From contig CBCYME010000013.1 in the NCBI GenBank assembly GCA_965183835.1, positions 76,343-140,342 of the forward strand: a stretch of 64,000 bases of DNA, in the 5' to 3' direction. Within the stretch, counting starts at the first letter, position 1; the number at the start of each line of letters is the position of its first letter. Source of the stretch: OMPR01 sp965183835 (GTDB taxonomy: Bacteria > Pseudomonadota > Alphaproteobacteria > Rhodobacterales > Rhodobacteraceae). Below, one piece after another: positions 34,025-43,429 of the stretch. A program made the position numbers and the translations under genes. The notes under the pieces are model-generated. The model made no database searches. It was not told where the DNA came from and saw only the letters and a list, made by a program, of their open reading frames with translations.

Positions 34025-36346
34025 GTGCCTTCATTCTCGAGCACACTTGAAAACGCCATTCACGCAGCCTTGGCTGCGGCCAACGAACGGCACCACGAAT
34101 TTGCAACGCTGGAGCACCTGCTGCTGGCGCTGTTAGACGAGCCCGATGCGGTGCGCGTCATGAAAGCCTGTAGCGTGGATTTAACGGACCTGCGCAGCAC
34201 TTTGGTCGAATTCATCGACGAAGATCTGTCCAATCTGGTCACAGACATTGATGGATCCGAAGCTGTTCCAACAGCTGCCTTCCAACGTGTGATCCAGCGC
34301 GCCGCCATTCACGTCCAAAGTTCGGGCCGAACCGAGGTCACAGGCGCCAACGTATTGGTCGCGATCTTTGCTGAGCGCGAAAGCAATGCCGCCTATTTCC
34401 TGCAAGAACAGGAAATGACGCGGTACGATGCGGTGAACTTTATCGCCCATGGCGTCGCCAAAGATCCCGCTTTTGGGGAAAACCGCCCTGTAACCGGGGC
34501 GACCGAAGGCGAAGAAGAGCCACAGCCGACTGTTGAGCCGGATAAAAACGAAAGCGCGCTTGCCAAATATTGTGTGGATTTGAACGCCAAGTCCCGCGAA
34601 GGCGATATCGACCCCCTGATCGGGCGTGATCAAGAAGTCGAGCGTTGCATTCAGGTTCTGTGCCGCCGGCGCAAAAACAACCCTTTGCTGGTTGGCGATC
34701 CCGGTGTTGGTAAAACAGCAATCGCCGAAGGTCTGGCCCGCAAAATCGTTAACGGCAAGACCCCAGAGATCTTAGCCAATGCCACGATCTATTCGCTTGA
34801 TATGGGCGCGTTGTTGGCTGGCACCCGCTACCGTGGGGATTTCGAAGAGCGGCTTAAGGCCGTTGTGACAGAGCTGGAAGATCATCCAGATGCGGTTTTG
34901 TTCATTGATGAAATCCACACAGTTATCGGCGCTGGTGCTACATCCGGCGGTGCTATGGACGCCTCGAACCTGCTGAAGCCTGCGCTGCAGGGTGGCAAGT
35001 TGCGCACCATGGGATCGACAACATACAAAGAGTTTCGTCAGCACTTTGAAAAAGATCGGGCGCTAAGCCGTCGTTTCCAGAAAATCGACGTCAGTGAACC
35101 GTCGGTAGAAGACAGCATCAAGATTTTGCGCGGTCTGAAGCCGTATTTCGAAGAGCACCACGACATCAAGTATACCGCTGATGCGATCAAATCGGCAGTA
35201 GAATTGGCGGCGCGCTATATCAACGACCGAAAACTGCCCGATAAGGCGATTGACGTCATCGACGAAGCAGGTGCAGCCCAACATTTGGTTTCGGAAAGCA
35301 AACGCCGCAAAACCATTGGGGTGAAAGAGATCGAGGCTGTCGTGGCCAAGATTGCGCGCATTCCGCCTAAGAATGTCACCAAAGATGATGCAGAAGTTCT
35401 GAAGGACCTCGAAAACTCTCTGAAGCGTGTGGTGTTTGGTCAAGATGATGCAATCGACGCCTTGTCGAGCGCGATCAAACTGGCGCGTGCTGGACTGCGT
35501 GAACCAGAAAAGCCCATTGGGAACTATCTGTTCGCAGGTCCAACCGGGGTTGGTAAAACCGAGGTTGCCAAACAGCTTGCGGATACGCTGGGCGTTGAAC
35601 TGCTGCGTTTTGACATGTCCGAGTACATGGAAAAACACGCCGTCAGCCGTTTGATCGGTGCCCCTCCGGGTTATGTCGGGTTTGATCAGGGCGGCCTATT
35701 GACGGATGGCGTTGATCAGCATCCACATTGTGTGTTGCTGCTGGATGAGATGGAGAAAGCCCACCCTGATGTCTACAACATCTTGTTGCAGGTGATGGAT
35801 AACGGGCAGCTGACTGATCACAATGGCCGGACGGTGAATTTCCGCAATGTGGTGTTGATCATGACATCCAACGCGGGTGCCTCGGAGCAGGCCAAATCTG
35901 CGATTGGGTTTGGTCGGGATCGGCGCGAAGGAGAAGATACCGCTGCGATTGAGCGCACATTCTCGCCTGAATTCCGCAACCGTCTGGATGCAGTGATTTC
36001 ATTTGCACCACTGCCAAAAGAAGTCATCCTGCAAGTTGTTGAAAAGTTTGTTCTTCAACTCGAAGCACAGCTGATGGATCGTCACGTTTCTATTGAACTG
36101 ACACGCCCAGCAGCGGAGTGGTTGGCCGACAAAGGGTATGACGACCGTATGGGGGCCCGTCCTTTGGGGCGCGTCATCCAAGAATACATTAAAAAGCCAT
36201 TGGCCGAGGAACTCTTGTTCGGCAAGCTGGCCAAAGGTGGTGTTGTCAAAGTCAGCCTTAAAGACGGAAAGTTGGACCTGAAAATCGATGGTCCAGATCA
36301 GCAGCGAATCTCGGGCGACAAACCGCCCCTGCTCACAGCTGAATAA
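34025..36346 (+). CDS. clpA: ATP-dependent Clp protease ATP-binding subunit ClpA
   Basis: A 773-residue AAA+ unfoldase that feeds substrates to ClpP. N-terminal ClpN repeats (about residues 1-145; FSSTLENAIHAAL, HHEFATLEHLL), first AAA module with GDPGVGKTAIAEGL, second with AGPTGVGKTEVAKQLA, and the C-terminal GARPLGRVIQEYIKKPLAEELL. The family-typical adaptor gene clpS is not adjacent. The start is a GTG at 34025 after GAGGAG. It overlaps the peptidase gene by one base. Confidence 0.97.
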   Translation: MPSFSSTLENAIHAALAAANERHHEFATLEHLLLALLDEPDAVRVMKACSVDLTDLRSTLVEFIDEDLSNLVTDIDGSEAVPTAAFQRVIQRAAIHVQSSGRTEVTGANVLVAIFAERESNAAYFLQEQEMTRYDAVNFIAHGVAKDPAFGENRPVTGATEGEEEPQPTVEPDKNESALAKYCVDLNAKSREGDIDPLIGRDQEVERCIQVLCRRRKNNPLLVGDPGVGKTAIAEGLARKIVNGKTPEILANATIYSLDMGALLAGTRYRGDFEERLKAVVTELEDHPDAVLFIDEIHTVIGAGATSGGAMDASNLLKPALQGGKLRTMGSTTYKEFRQHFEKDRALSRRFQKIDVSEPSVEDSIKILRGLKPYFEEHHDIKYTADAIKSAVELAARYINDRKLPDKAIDVIDEAGAAQHLVSESKRRKTIGVKEIEAVVAKIARIPPKNVTKDDAEVLKDLENSLKRVVFGQDDAIDALSSAIKLARAGLREPEKPIGNYLFAGPTGVGKTEVAKQLADTLGVELLRFDMSEYMEKHAVSRLIGAPPGYVGFDQGGLLTDGVDQHPHCVLLLDEMEKAHPDVYNILLQVMDNGQLTDHNGRTVNFRNVVLIMTSNAGASEQAKSAIGFGRDRREGEDTAAIERTFSPEFRNRLDAVISFAPLPKEVILQVVEKFVLQLEAQLMDRHVSIELTRPAAEWLADKGYDDRMGARPLGRVIQEYIKKPLAEELLFGKLAKGGVVKVSLKDGKLDLKIDGPDQQRISGDKPPLLTAE

Positions 36347-37305
36347 TGCGAGCGGCCTTAACGGCTCTCTTTGCACTCGTCGCAGGATCTGCGGCGGGTG
36401 CACCTATTTTAAGCCTCCCGATCGACTGCGAACTTGGGGTGAGTTGCCATATTCAGCAATACCCCGACAGAGACCCCGGCCCCGAGTTCCGAGATTATGA
36501 GTGTGGGCAACTGGCCTATGACGGGCACAAGGGCACCGATTTCTCCCTCCCCACACTAAAGGCGATGCAACAGGGCGTGAACGTCCTTGCCGCAGCGCCC
36601 GGTGTTGTGCGTGGCTCTCGCGATAGCATGCCCGACGAATACTACACCAAGGAACATGCCGAGGACGTCAGTGGGCGCGAATGTGGCAATGGCGTTGTCG
36701 TGCGTCACGCGGATGGATGGGAAACGCAGTATTGCCACTTGAAGCTAGGCTCGGTCCGTGTCCAGAAAGGCAACCGTGTCAAGCAAGGCACCATCTTGGG
36801 CGAAGTTGGGTTAAGCGGTAAGACTCAGTTTCCCCACCTGCATTTGTCCGTGCGGCAGAATGGCCAGGTGATTGACCCATTTGACACCAGTGATACCGCG
36901 CAATGCGGCCAAGCAGGGGACAGTCTGTGGCGCACAGAGTTGCCTTACGTTCCCGGCGCACTGATAGAGGTTGGGTTCAGCCCCTCCCTCCCCAAATACA
37001 AGGAAATTCAGGCGGGGACGGCCAAGAGGCTTACTCTTCCGGCAGAGTCAGAGGCGCTTGTTCTGTATGGCTTTGCCTATGGCGGGTTAAAGGGCGATAT
37101 TTTGCGGCTCTCGATTTCTGGACCCAAGGGGTTTTCCCTGTCCCATGATGCTGAACTGGAAAAGAACCGCGCCCGGTTCTTTAGGGCCTATGGCAAGCGC
37201 CTCAAACAAGCCGCCTGGCCCAAGGGGTCCTATCGTGGCACCGTTCAGATGATACGGGATGGTGTGACGCTGAGCGCGCAATCTACTAATATGGTTATCG
37301 AATAG
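36346..37305 (+). CDS. M23-family metallopeptidase (LytM-like)
   Basis: A 319-residue secreted protein. The signal peptide is MRAALTALFALVAGSAAGA. The zinc ligands are in YDGHKGTDF (HxxxD) and FPHLHLSV (HxH), so the domain should be active against peptidoglycan cross-links. The C-terminal 110 residues form an additional beta-rich part of unknown role. It starts in the last base of the clpA stop codon. Confidence 0.92.
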   Translation: MRAALTALFALVAGSAAGAPILSLPIDCELGVSCHIQQYPDRDPGPEFRDYECGQLAYDGHKGTDFSLPTLKAMQQGVNVLAAAPGVVRGSRDSMPDEYYTKEHAEDVSGRECGNGVVVRHADGWETQYCHLKLGSVRVQKGNRVKQGTILGEVGLSGKTQFPHLHLSVRQNGQVIDPFDTSDTAQCGQAGDSLWRTELPYVPGALIEVGFSPSLPKYKEIQAGTAKRLTLPAESEALVLYGFAYGGLKGDILRLSISGPKGFSLSHDAELEKNRARFFRAYGKRLKQAAWPKGSYRGTVQMIRDGVTLSAQSTNMVIE

Positions 37306-37315
37306 CAGGCTGCGC

Positions 37316-39658
37316 CTATTTCTCGGTCAGCTTCAATTCAATCCGGCGGTTCTGGGCCCGGGCTTGGGCTGTATCGTCCGTATTGATTGGCTGAAACTCA
37401 CCAAAGCCGTTTGCTGACAACCGACTGGGGGAAATGCCCAAATCAGACACCATATAGCGCACCACAGATAGCGCACGCGCCTGGCTCAGCTCCCAATTGT
37501 CTGCAAATTGCCCGGTGCCGGAAAGTGGTACGTTATCTGTATGCCCGTCCACGCGGATCACCCAATTGATTTCAGGGGGAATGTCCCGCGCAATTGTTCG
37601 CAAAATAAGTGCAATCTTTCCCATCTCGACTTCGCCAAGAACAGAGAGTTCAGCCCCCCCCGGAGGGAAAAGCACTTCGGAGGAAAATACGAACCGGTCC
37701 CCCTCGATACGGACCCCTTCTTGCGTTCCAAGAACATCCCGCAGGCGTCCGAAAAATTCTGACCGATAGCGTTCCAGATCTTTTGTTTGCGCAGCCAGCG
37801 CCTTGGCTTCTTCCTCTAGGGCGAGCGCCTCAGCCTCGAGCCGCTTGCGCTCTGCCTCTTCCAACAACCGCCGCCGGCGCTCTTCTGATGCGGCCCGTGC
37901 AAGGGCCGCGTTCAGGTTTTGACCAAGGTTTTGCAGTTGAACCTGCGCCGCCGTATCGCGAGCTTTGAAATCATCCAAAAGAGCTTGGAGCCCCCCTAAT
38001 TGAGTCCGCAAGGCTGCAACTTGCTGGTTCAGCAAGGCTCTTTGTTTCTGGGCCTCAGTGGAAACTGCCTTTTCATCGGCCAGTTCCGCGCGCGCCTGCG
38101 CCAGTAAGGCTGCCCTCTCTTCGGCCAATGATCGCTGCGTTTCGACGGATGCGCCCGCCTCTTTTTGGCCAGCGATTGCCGCCAGCAGCCGACGCTGCAA
38201 CACGTTTCGATCCGAGGATGCGGCCTGTGCCTGCTCCAACGATTTTAGGGCGGCAAGCAATTGCGCCTCGACCGAGGCCTGATCCTGCGAGGATGTTTCG
38301 ATGGTAGAGCGCAGGCTTTCCAATTCGCGCGTGACACGCCCCAACTGTACACGCACCTGATCCGTTTCGGACTGAGCCTGCACCAACTGCTCTTGCCATC
38401 CCTGTCGCGCCTCAAGCGCGCGGGTTTCCCCCTCTGCAATCTGTGCCTCGAGCGTACGCCGAACTGCCGCTTGATCGCTTTGCAGCTTGGCCAATCGGTC
38501 TTGGTATTGGGACTCGGTCTGAACGTTTGACGACTGTAGCCCCGCGATTTCTGCCTCGAACTCTGCACGGGCTTGCGCCGCTTGTGTCCGCGCCGAGGTC
38601 AACCGATCAAGCAAATCCACTTGCGTCGCGGCACTGTCCGTGCGCAACCGATTCAATTCAGCCTCTAACGCATTCACCCGGCTGGCGCTGTCTGATTGCG
38701 TGACCTCCATCTGCGCCAGAACCCGCGTCAGACGCGCGGCCAGCTCATCCCGATCACGCGCTTGCGCTTTGGCGGCTTCGATCTGATCCAACGCTTGGGC
38801 CAATGCCTGATCAAGGGCCGCCTTGGCCTGATCGGCGGCGGCCAGTAAAATCAATGTCTCTTCGGCGTCCTTGCGCTGCGCCTCGAGCGACAGAGTCATC
38901 GCAGTCAATTCAGCATCTGAATCCGCCAATTTGTCACGCAGAGCCTGCGCGGCAGCCGCCTCAACAAGTCGAGCGGCCTCTTCTTCGTTCAGCTGCGTTT
39001 GCAGCGACTGCGTCAATTCAGATTGCTCTTGGCCCTGCTGTTCTAAATCCGCCACCATCGCCTCGAGCGCTTCGCGACGGGCAGCCGCAAGACGCGCTGC
39101 TTCGACCTGCACATCTATTTCTGAACGCGATTGTGCTAAGGCAAGGTTCAGGGCTTCCTGCTCGGACAGTAAGTCATCTTTTTGCGCCCGCAGATCTGCG
39201 CGTTGTTGCTCTAACGCACTAATATCCCCCAACGCCCGTTCTTGGTCAGCAAGCAAGGTCGCCACTTGTGCTTCGAACGCTGTGATCCGTGTGTTTGCAG
39301 CTTGGATTTCAGTGCGTTGTGCATCCCGTTCCGCCGTCAGATCCGAAATGATGGATCGTGCTTGGTCCAAATCCCCCTGCGCCTGATTGAGGGTCGAATT
39401 CAACGCCCCCAAACGCGCCTGCAACTGGCTGGCTTCCCGCTCTTCCAGCCCCAGCGCAATCGCCAATGCCTCAACCTCGCCGGCCAAAACATCCAGTTCG
39501 ACCTCTTGCCCTGATATCGTTTCGCGAAGGACAAACTGCACGACCATAAAAATGGTCAAAACAAACGTCAGGACCATCAAAAGTCCGGTCATCGCGTCGA
39601 CAAAACCAGGCCAAACAGAGCCCTGAAATCGCTGACCAGTACGGCGGGACAGGGCCAT
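37316..39658 (-). CDS. MotB/OmpA-like protein with a long coiled coil
   Basis: A 780-residue protein. One membrane helix near the N-terminus (about residues 20-48; FVDAMTGLLMVLTFVLTIF) includes an Asp at the place of the ion-binding Asp of MotB/TolR/ExbD. Residues about 55-630 are almost continuous coiled coil, rich in Ala, Glu, Gln and Leu. The final 130 residues are an OmpA-like peptidoglycan-binding domain (VDGHTDNVPL, LSQARALSVVRYM, GFGEFQP). It is 3 bp after the ExbB/MotA-like gene. Together they look like a proton- or sodium-driven motor anchored to the wall. Function unknown. Confidence 0.88.
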   Translation of the reverse strand: MALSRRTGQRFQGSVWPGFVDAMTGLLMVLTFVLTIFMVVQFVLRETISGQEVELDVLAGEVEALAIALGLEEREASQLQARLGALNSTLNQAQGDLDQARSIISDLTAERDAQRTEIQAANTRITAFEAQVATLLADQERALGDISALEQQRADLRAQKDDLLSEQEALNLALAQSRSEIDVQVEAARLAAARREALEAMVADLEQQGQEQSELTQSLQTQLNEEEAARLVEAAAAQALRDKLADSDAELTAMTLSLEAQRKDAEETLILLAAADQAKAALDQALAQALDQIEAAKAQARDRDELAARLTRVLAQMEVTQSDSASRVNALEAELNRLRTDSAATQVDLLDRLTSARTQAAQARAEFEAEIAGLQSSNVQTESQYQDRLAKLQSDQAAVRRTLEAQIAEGETRALEARQGWQEQLVQAQSETDQVRVQLGRVTRELESLRSTIETSSQDQASVEAQLLAALKSLEQAQAASSDRNVLQRRLLAAIAGQKEAGASVETQRSLAEERAALLAQARAELADEKAVSTEAQKQRALLNQQVAALRTQLGGLQALLDDFKARDTAAQVQLQNLGQNLNAALARAASEERRRRLLEEAERKRLEAEALALEEEAKALAAQTKDLERYRSEFFGRLRDVLGTQEGVRIEGDRFVFSSEVLFPPGGAELSVLGEVEMGKIALILRTIARDIPPEINWVIRVDGHTDNVPLSGTGQFADNWELSQARALSVVRYMVSDLGISPSRLSANGFGEFQPINTDDTAQARAQNRRIELKLTEK

Positions 39659-39661
39659 CGC

Positions 39662-40846
39662 TTACTCCCCGTCCGTGCCCCGGACGCGCGTTTGCCCCCG
39701 TGGCTGCGACAATGCATTGGCCAGCAGATCAATGTCTTTGCGCAATTCGACCATGGTTTCCTGACGTCCGGCGGACATCTCTTCCAGGATGCGTAACATC
39801 TGCACATCAATCGAACGCAACCGCATCCGGCTTTCGGCATCGATGCCTTCGTTCTCGCCTTGGGTCCGGATCACGTCGACCAAGGTTTCTTGCGCCGCAG
39901 CCACGCGGTCAAGCGCAACGGCCGTGTCCTGACTTTCGGCAGCACGGTGGTTCATGTCCGAAATAGACTCGACCAACTGCGAGAGCTTTGCATTGACTGC
40001 CATGTTTTCTTCACTTGAGGCCGCGAACATCCCTTGCAAAGAATCCATCTGCTCGCCCATACGGTCCATCACGTGCGTGAGCATTGCACTGTCTGATCCG
40101 CTGCTGTCTTCGCCCGACGCGAACCCAAGGCGTGTGATCGTGGACAGCCACTCTTCCAATTCGCGGTAGAACCGATTTTGGCCATGCCCCGCAAACAATT
40201 CAAGCAACCCGACGATCAGAGATCCGGCCAAGCCGAGCAATGAGGATCCAAAGGCAACCCCCATCCCGCCCAGTTGCGCCTCAAGCCCCGTCATCAGACG
40301 GCCAAAGACCGCAAGCCCCTCTTCGCCCTCTTGTGGGGCGAGGCTGCGAATGGTGTCAACGACGGCAGGGATCGTGGTGGCCAAGCCAAAGAATGTGCCC
40401 AAAAGGCCAAGGTAAATCAGTACGTTGGTGATGTACCGGGTGATTTCCCGTTCTTCTTCAATCCTTTCAGCGACCGAGTCCAGGATCGAGCGCGTTGAGG
40501 TTGAGCTGATGTGCATCCGGGCTGCACGGCTGCGCAACAGCGACGCCAAAGGGGTCAGCAGCTGCGGCGGCGCGATGCCTTCACGCTCGTTTCCACCTGC
40601 AAACTCTTCGATCCAGCGCACAGAGCCGATCAGCTGGATCACCTGCCAGAAACAGGCGAACACGCCGATCACAAAAACCAGCAGGATAAAGCCGTTTAAA
40701 TAAGGATTGGCCTGAAACACCGGCAAAACGCGCGGCAACGCGACGAAAATTCCGAAGCCGGATAAGGCAATAACCATCAGCATCATTGTGATCTGACGGA
40801 TGGGTTGCGAGAACTGAGGTCTCACTTCACTGTCTGGTTGCGCCAT
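39662..40846 (-). CDS. MotA/TolQ/ExbB-type ion-channel protein
   Basis: A 394-residue membrane protein. Two N-terminal helices (about 20-75), then the MotA/ExbB core with ITRYITNVLIYLGLLGTFFGLATTI and LGGMGVAFGSSLLGLAGSLIVG, and a helical C-terminal tail (about 270-394) likely cytoplasmic. The core helices are those that surround the partner's ion-binding helix. The start at 40846 follows AGGAAA; upstream in-frame ATG is unsupported. First gene of the pair with the OmpA-like coiled-coil protein. Confidence 0.92.
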   Translation of the reverse strand: MAQPDSEVRPQFSQPIRQITMMLMVIALSGFGIFVALPRVLPVFQANPYLNGFILLVFVIGVFACFWQVIQLIGSVRWIEEFAGGNEREGIAPPQLLTPLASLLRSRAARMHISSTSTRSILDSVAERIEEEREITRYITNVLIYLGLLGTFFGLATTIPAVVDTIRSLAPQEGEEGLAVFGRLMTGLEAQLGGMGVAFGSSLLGLAGSLIVGLLELFAGHGQNRFYRELEEWLSTITRLGFASGEDSSGSDSAMLTHVMDRMGEQMDSLQGMFAASSEENMAVNAKLSQLVESISDMNHRAAESQDTAVALDRVAAAQETLVDVIRTQGENEGIDAESRMRLRSIDVQMLRILEEMSAGRQETMVELRKDIDLLANALSQPRGQTRVRGTDGE

Positions 40847-40917
40847 GCGCTTGTTTCCTGGCACGTTTGTCTGCTCAGCTACAAACTTACCGGGAAATCA
40901 CGCATAACGCCAAGGCT

Positions 40918-41448
40918 TTATGCAACCAACGCCCGCACACGATCAGAAAGCCAGTTCAGATCGTGATCATGCAAGCCGATATCGGCAAGATGCTCAGCCG
41001 TGTTATAAAGATATTCGGTATTAGGGCCACGCCCGCCAACAGCATGGGCGATGATTTGCGCCTGTTCTTCCAACGGCATCCCACCACAATACTGCACATG
41101 ATCCGCATCGATCACATAGGTCACGGCGTTCACAACCTCGCCATTGTCGCACTGCACGTCCAGCATCTTTTCAAGATAGGCCGACGACACCAATTCACGC
41201 TCGCGCAGTTCTGCTAGGGTGCGTTCTTCGTGTCCTGCCTCGACCGCAAAGGCCACGCCTTTGCAAAACGAGGCTTGGATCGCGTCCAGCGCCAACACCA
41301 GCCCAGGGTTTTCCTCGGTTCCGCGATGGTGAATTGAGCTCATGCAAAAAGACCGCGCGTATCCATTCAGCGTCGCCAACTCGCTGCGGGCAACCGGAAA
41401 GCCCGGATTCCACAATAGCGACCCATATCCAAATACCCACATTGTCAT
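40918..41448 (-). CDS. Gamma-glutamylcyclotransferase, ChaC-like
   Basis: A 176-residue protein with the cyclotransferase signature WVFGYGSLLWNPGF and the acidic catalytic region ENPGLVLALD. ChaC-type enzymes cleave glutathione to 5-oxoproline and Cys-Gly. The start at 41448 (two ATGs in series) follows AAGGA; the longer upstream frame overlaps the divergent DUF2125 gene's promoter region. Role in glutathione turnover is inferred from the family. Confidence 0.9.
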   Translation of the reverse strand: MTMWVFGYGSLLWNPGFPVARSELATLNGYARSFCMSSIHHRGTEENPGLVLALDAIQASFCKGVAFAVEAGHEERTLAELRERELVSSAYLEKMLDVQCDNGEVVNAVTYVIDADHVQYCGGMPLEEQAQIIAHAVGGRGPNTEYLYNTAEHLADIGLHDHDLNWLSDRVRALVA

Positions 41449-41516
41449 CGCACTGGTCCTTGCTTGTTTCGCCCTATAAACATCAAAATCAGAGCAGGAA
41501 AAAGGGGCTTTGGCCA

Positions 41517-42518
41517 ATGTTGCGCTTGATCCGTGTTGTGATTGTCTTGACCTTGGTCTGGTGTGCCTATTGGTATGCGGCTGGTTATGGCTTGTGTTCA
41601 GGCGTTGTCGGCTGGTTTGAGAGCCAACGGCTGCGAGGATGGCAAGCCGATTATGCCACGATATCAACCTCGGGCTTTCCGCTTAGCCATAAAACCCTTC
41701 TCATCAATCCAGCGCTGGCAGATCCGAGCAATGGCACCGCTTGGCAAGCCGATTGGTTGGAACTGGATAGCCCTGCAATTTGGCCCGGGCGCCAAACACT
41801 GCGCTTTTCCGAGGCGCCCCAGCGCCTGTCCTATCTGGATCGTCACCTGACCCTGCAGGCCGAAGAGATGGAGGCCCTGCTACACCTTGAACCCGGGGTC
41901 GCGTTAACGCTGAACCAGATGTCGTTGACGGCAAATCGTTGGACCATGTCAGATGGGTCTGGTCCCGTGCTGGGTGCCCAAGACCTGACCCTTGCGATGG
42001 TGCAAACTGATCAGCCCGATACATACACCTACGACATCGAAGCCGGGCATTTCACCTTGGGCGACGACCTGCGGCGACTGCTGGGATCATCCACCACCCT
42101 GCCCCAGAGCTTTGAGACGCTGAAGCTGAACACAACCATTCAGTTTGACAAACCCTGGGATCGATCCGCTTTGGAAGAGCGGCGTCCCCAGCCCACACAG
42201 GTCGATCTGGCGCTGGCGGAAATGCATTGGGGGGCGTTGCGCCTGTTCGCCACCGGGCAACTATCGATTGACGAGTTGGGTGTCCCCACGGGCGAGATTG
42301 CTCTCAAGGCGGAAAACTGGCGGGAAATGCTGACAATGGCCCACAATGCCGGTGCGATCCCGACACAAGCCGTGAACCCGGCAGAACGCGTGTTGTCCAT
42401 GCTTGCGGGCCTTGGCGGCAATCCACAGGCCTTGGATGTGCAGCTGAATTTCAGAGATGGCTATGTTGCGCTGGGGCCGATCCCACTTGGGCCCGCCCCA
42501 CGGCTTATTCTACGCTAG
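41517..42518 (+). CDS. DUF2125 protein, membrane-anchored
   Basis: A 333-residue protein with an N-terminal membrane helix (about residues 4-24; IRVVIVLTLVWCAYWYAAGY), a conserved WFESQRLRGWQADYATISTSGFPL segment, and a long beta-rich periplasmic part, matching DUF2125. Family members are known only from Alphaproteobacteria as I recall and have no known function. It ends in a 4-bp convergent overlap with the extensin-like gene. Confidence 0.9.
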   Translation: MLRLIRVVIVLTLVWCAYWYAAGYGLCSGVVGWFESQRLRGWQADYATISTSGFPLSHKTLLINPALADPSNGTAWQADWLELDSPAIWPGRQTLRFSEAPQRLSYLDRHLTLQAEEMEALLHLEPGVALTLNQMSLTANRWTMSDGSGPVLGAQDLTLAMVQTDQPDTYTYDIEAGHFTLGDDLRRLLGSSTTLPQSFETLKLNTTIQFDKPWDRSALEERRPQPTQVDLALAEMHWGALRLFATGQLSIDELGVPTGEIALKAENWREMLTMAHNAGAIPTQAVNPAERVLSMLAGLGGNPQALDVQLNFRDGYVALGPIPLGPAPRLILR

Positions 42519-43429
42519 CGGCAATACGGCCCGCCCCGATGGCGGGCTGTGTCCAGATGGAAGTGATCCTGATGATAGCGGTCCGCCTTGGGCCCAAGCA
42601 CCGTGCCAAACGGGCCGCAGGCTGCTTTCAACGATCTTTGCAGCAGGCGACGGGAACTGCCCCGCTTCCAGCCTTTGAGAACTGTAATCACCTCTCCGTC
42701 TTTCATCGTAAACGATGAAATGTCGATGGCCTTGCCCTTGCCATGTTCAGAGATTTTGGCGCCCCTCCGGTTGTTCCGTGTTCGGCAGGCATAGTGTGCT
42801 GCGACACGCATCTCAACAACGGGACCACGGTTCCGAAAGGTTGGTTTGACCCCGCGTTCAACCCATTGGTTTAGCGCTTGTGCCGTCTCACAGGTCATGA
42901 CTGCACCTCGGCTTAGCCGTACACCTGAGATAGAGGTCACCCGCACCGCATCCTTGACGCCACAGCCGTTCAACTTGCCCGGAACCCGCCCGATCTTTTC
43001 GCCCTTGATATCCGCGTTTCCACAGACTGACCCCTTACGGCTTTTTCGCTTCTTCCCAAAAAACACCTGTTGTTCAATGGCCTTTGGGCGCACGTTTGGG
43101 CGTATGGACGTCGCCGGGCCAACCGCTTGTACCGCAGCAACTTGGGCCACGATTTCTATCTCAGCCTCAATAATCTCGGGTGTTGGAGAGGGGCGTGGAG
43201 CTGGTCGCGTCCGCACACTTTGAACCCGTGTCGCCACTTCGGAGACCGCCACCAGAACAGCCGCTTCTTGCAGAGCGGGCGATTGGGGGGCTTCCGGTTC
43301 GTCCACAATTGGGGGCGCCTGAACAAAGGTGCGCCCCACAGGACGCAGTGACCGTTCCGGGGCGCTCGCAGAGGCAACCAGTGTTGTTGTTAACAACAAA
43401 ACGGTCCCAACGAGGCCCCGCCGGATCAC
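42515..43429 (-). CDS. Extensin-like C-terminal family protein
   Basis: A 304-residue secreted protein. The N-terminal helix (about residues 5-22) is a signal peptide or anchor; residues about 25-120 are Pro/Ala/Val-rich and low-complexity; the C-terminal 180 residues match the extensin-like C-terminal domain (CGNADIKGE, SEHGKGKAIDIS, YHQDHFHLD). The latter motifs resemble the Zn site of LD-peptidases (SxHxxGxAxD, HxH), so it could act on peptidoglycan. It overlaps the arogenate dehydrogenase gene by 4 bp. Confidence 0.9.
   Translation of the reverse strand: MIRRGLVGTVLLLTTTLVASASAPERSLRPVGRTFVQAPPIVDEPEAPQSPALQEAAVLVAVSEVATRVQSVRTRPAPRPSPTPEIIEAEIEIVAQVAAVQAVGPATSIRPNVRPKAIEQQVFFGKKRKSRKGSVCGNADIKGEKIGRVPGKLNGCGVKDAVRVTSISGVRLSRGAVMTCETAQALNQWVERGVKPTFRNRGPVVEMRVAAHYACRTRNNRRGAKISEHGKGKAIDISSFTMKDGEVITVLKGWKRGSSRRLLQRSLKAACGPFGTVLGPKADRYHQDHFHLDTARHRGGPYCR

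Noticed and set aside
37316..40846. Zorya-type anti-phage defence (ZorA/ZorB)
   Set aside because: The MotA/MotB-like pair recalls ZorAB, but no zorC/D or zorE-like nuclease or helicase genes are adjacent, and the coiled coil is in the OmpA partner instead of the MotA partner.
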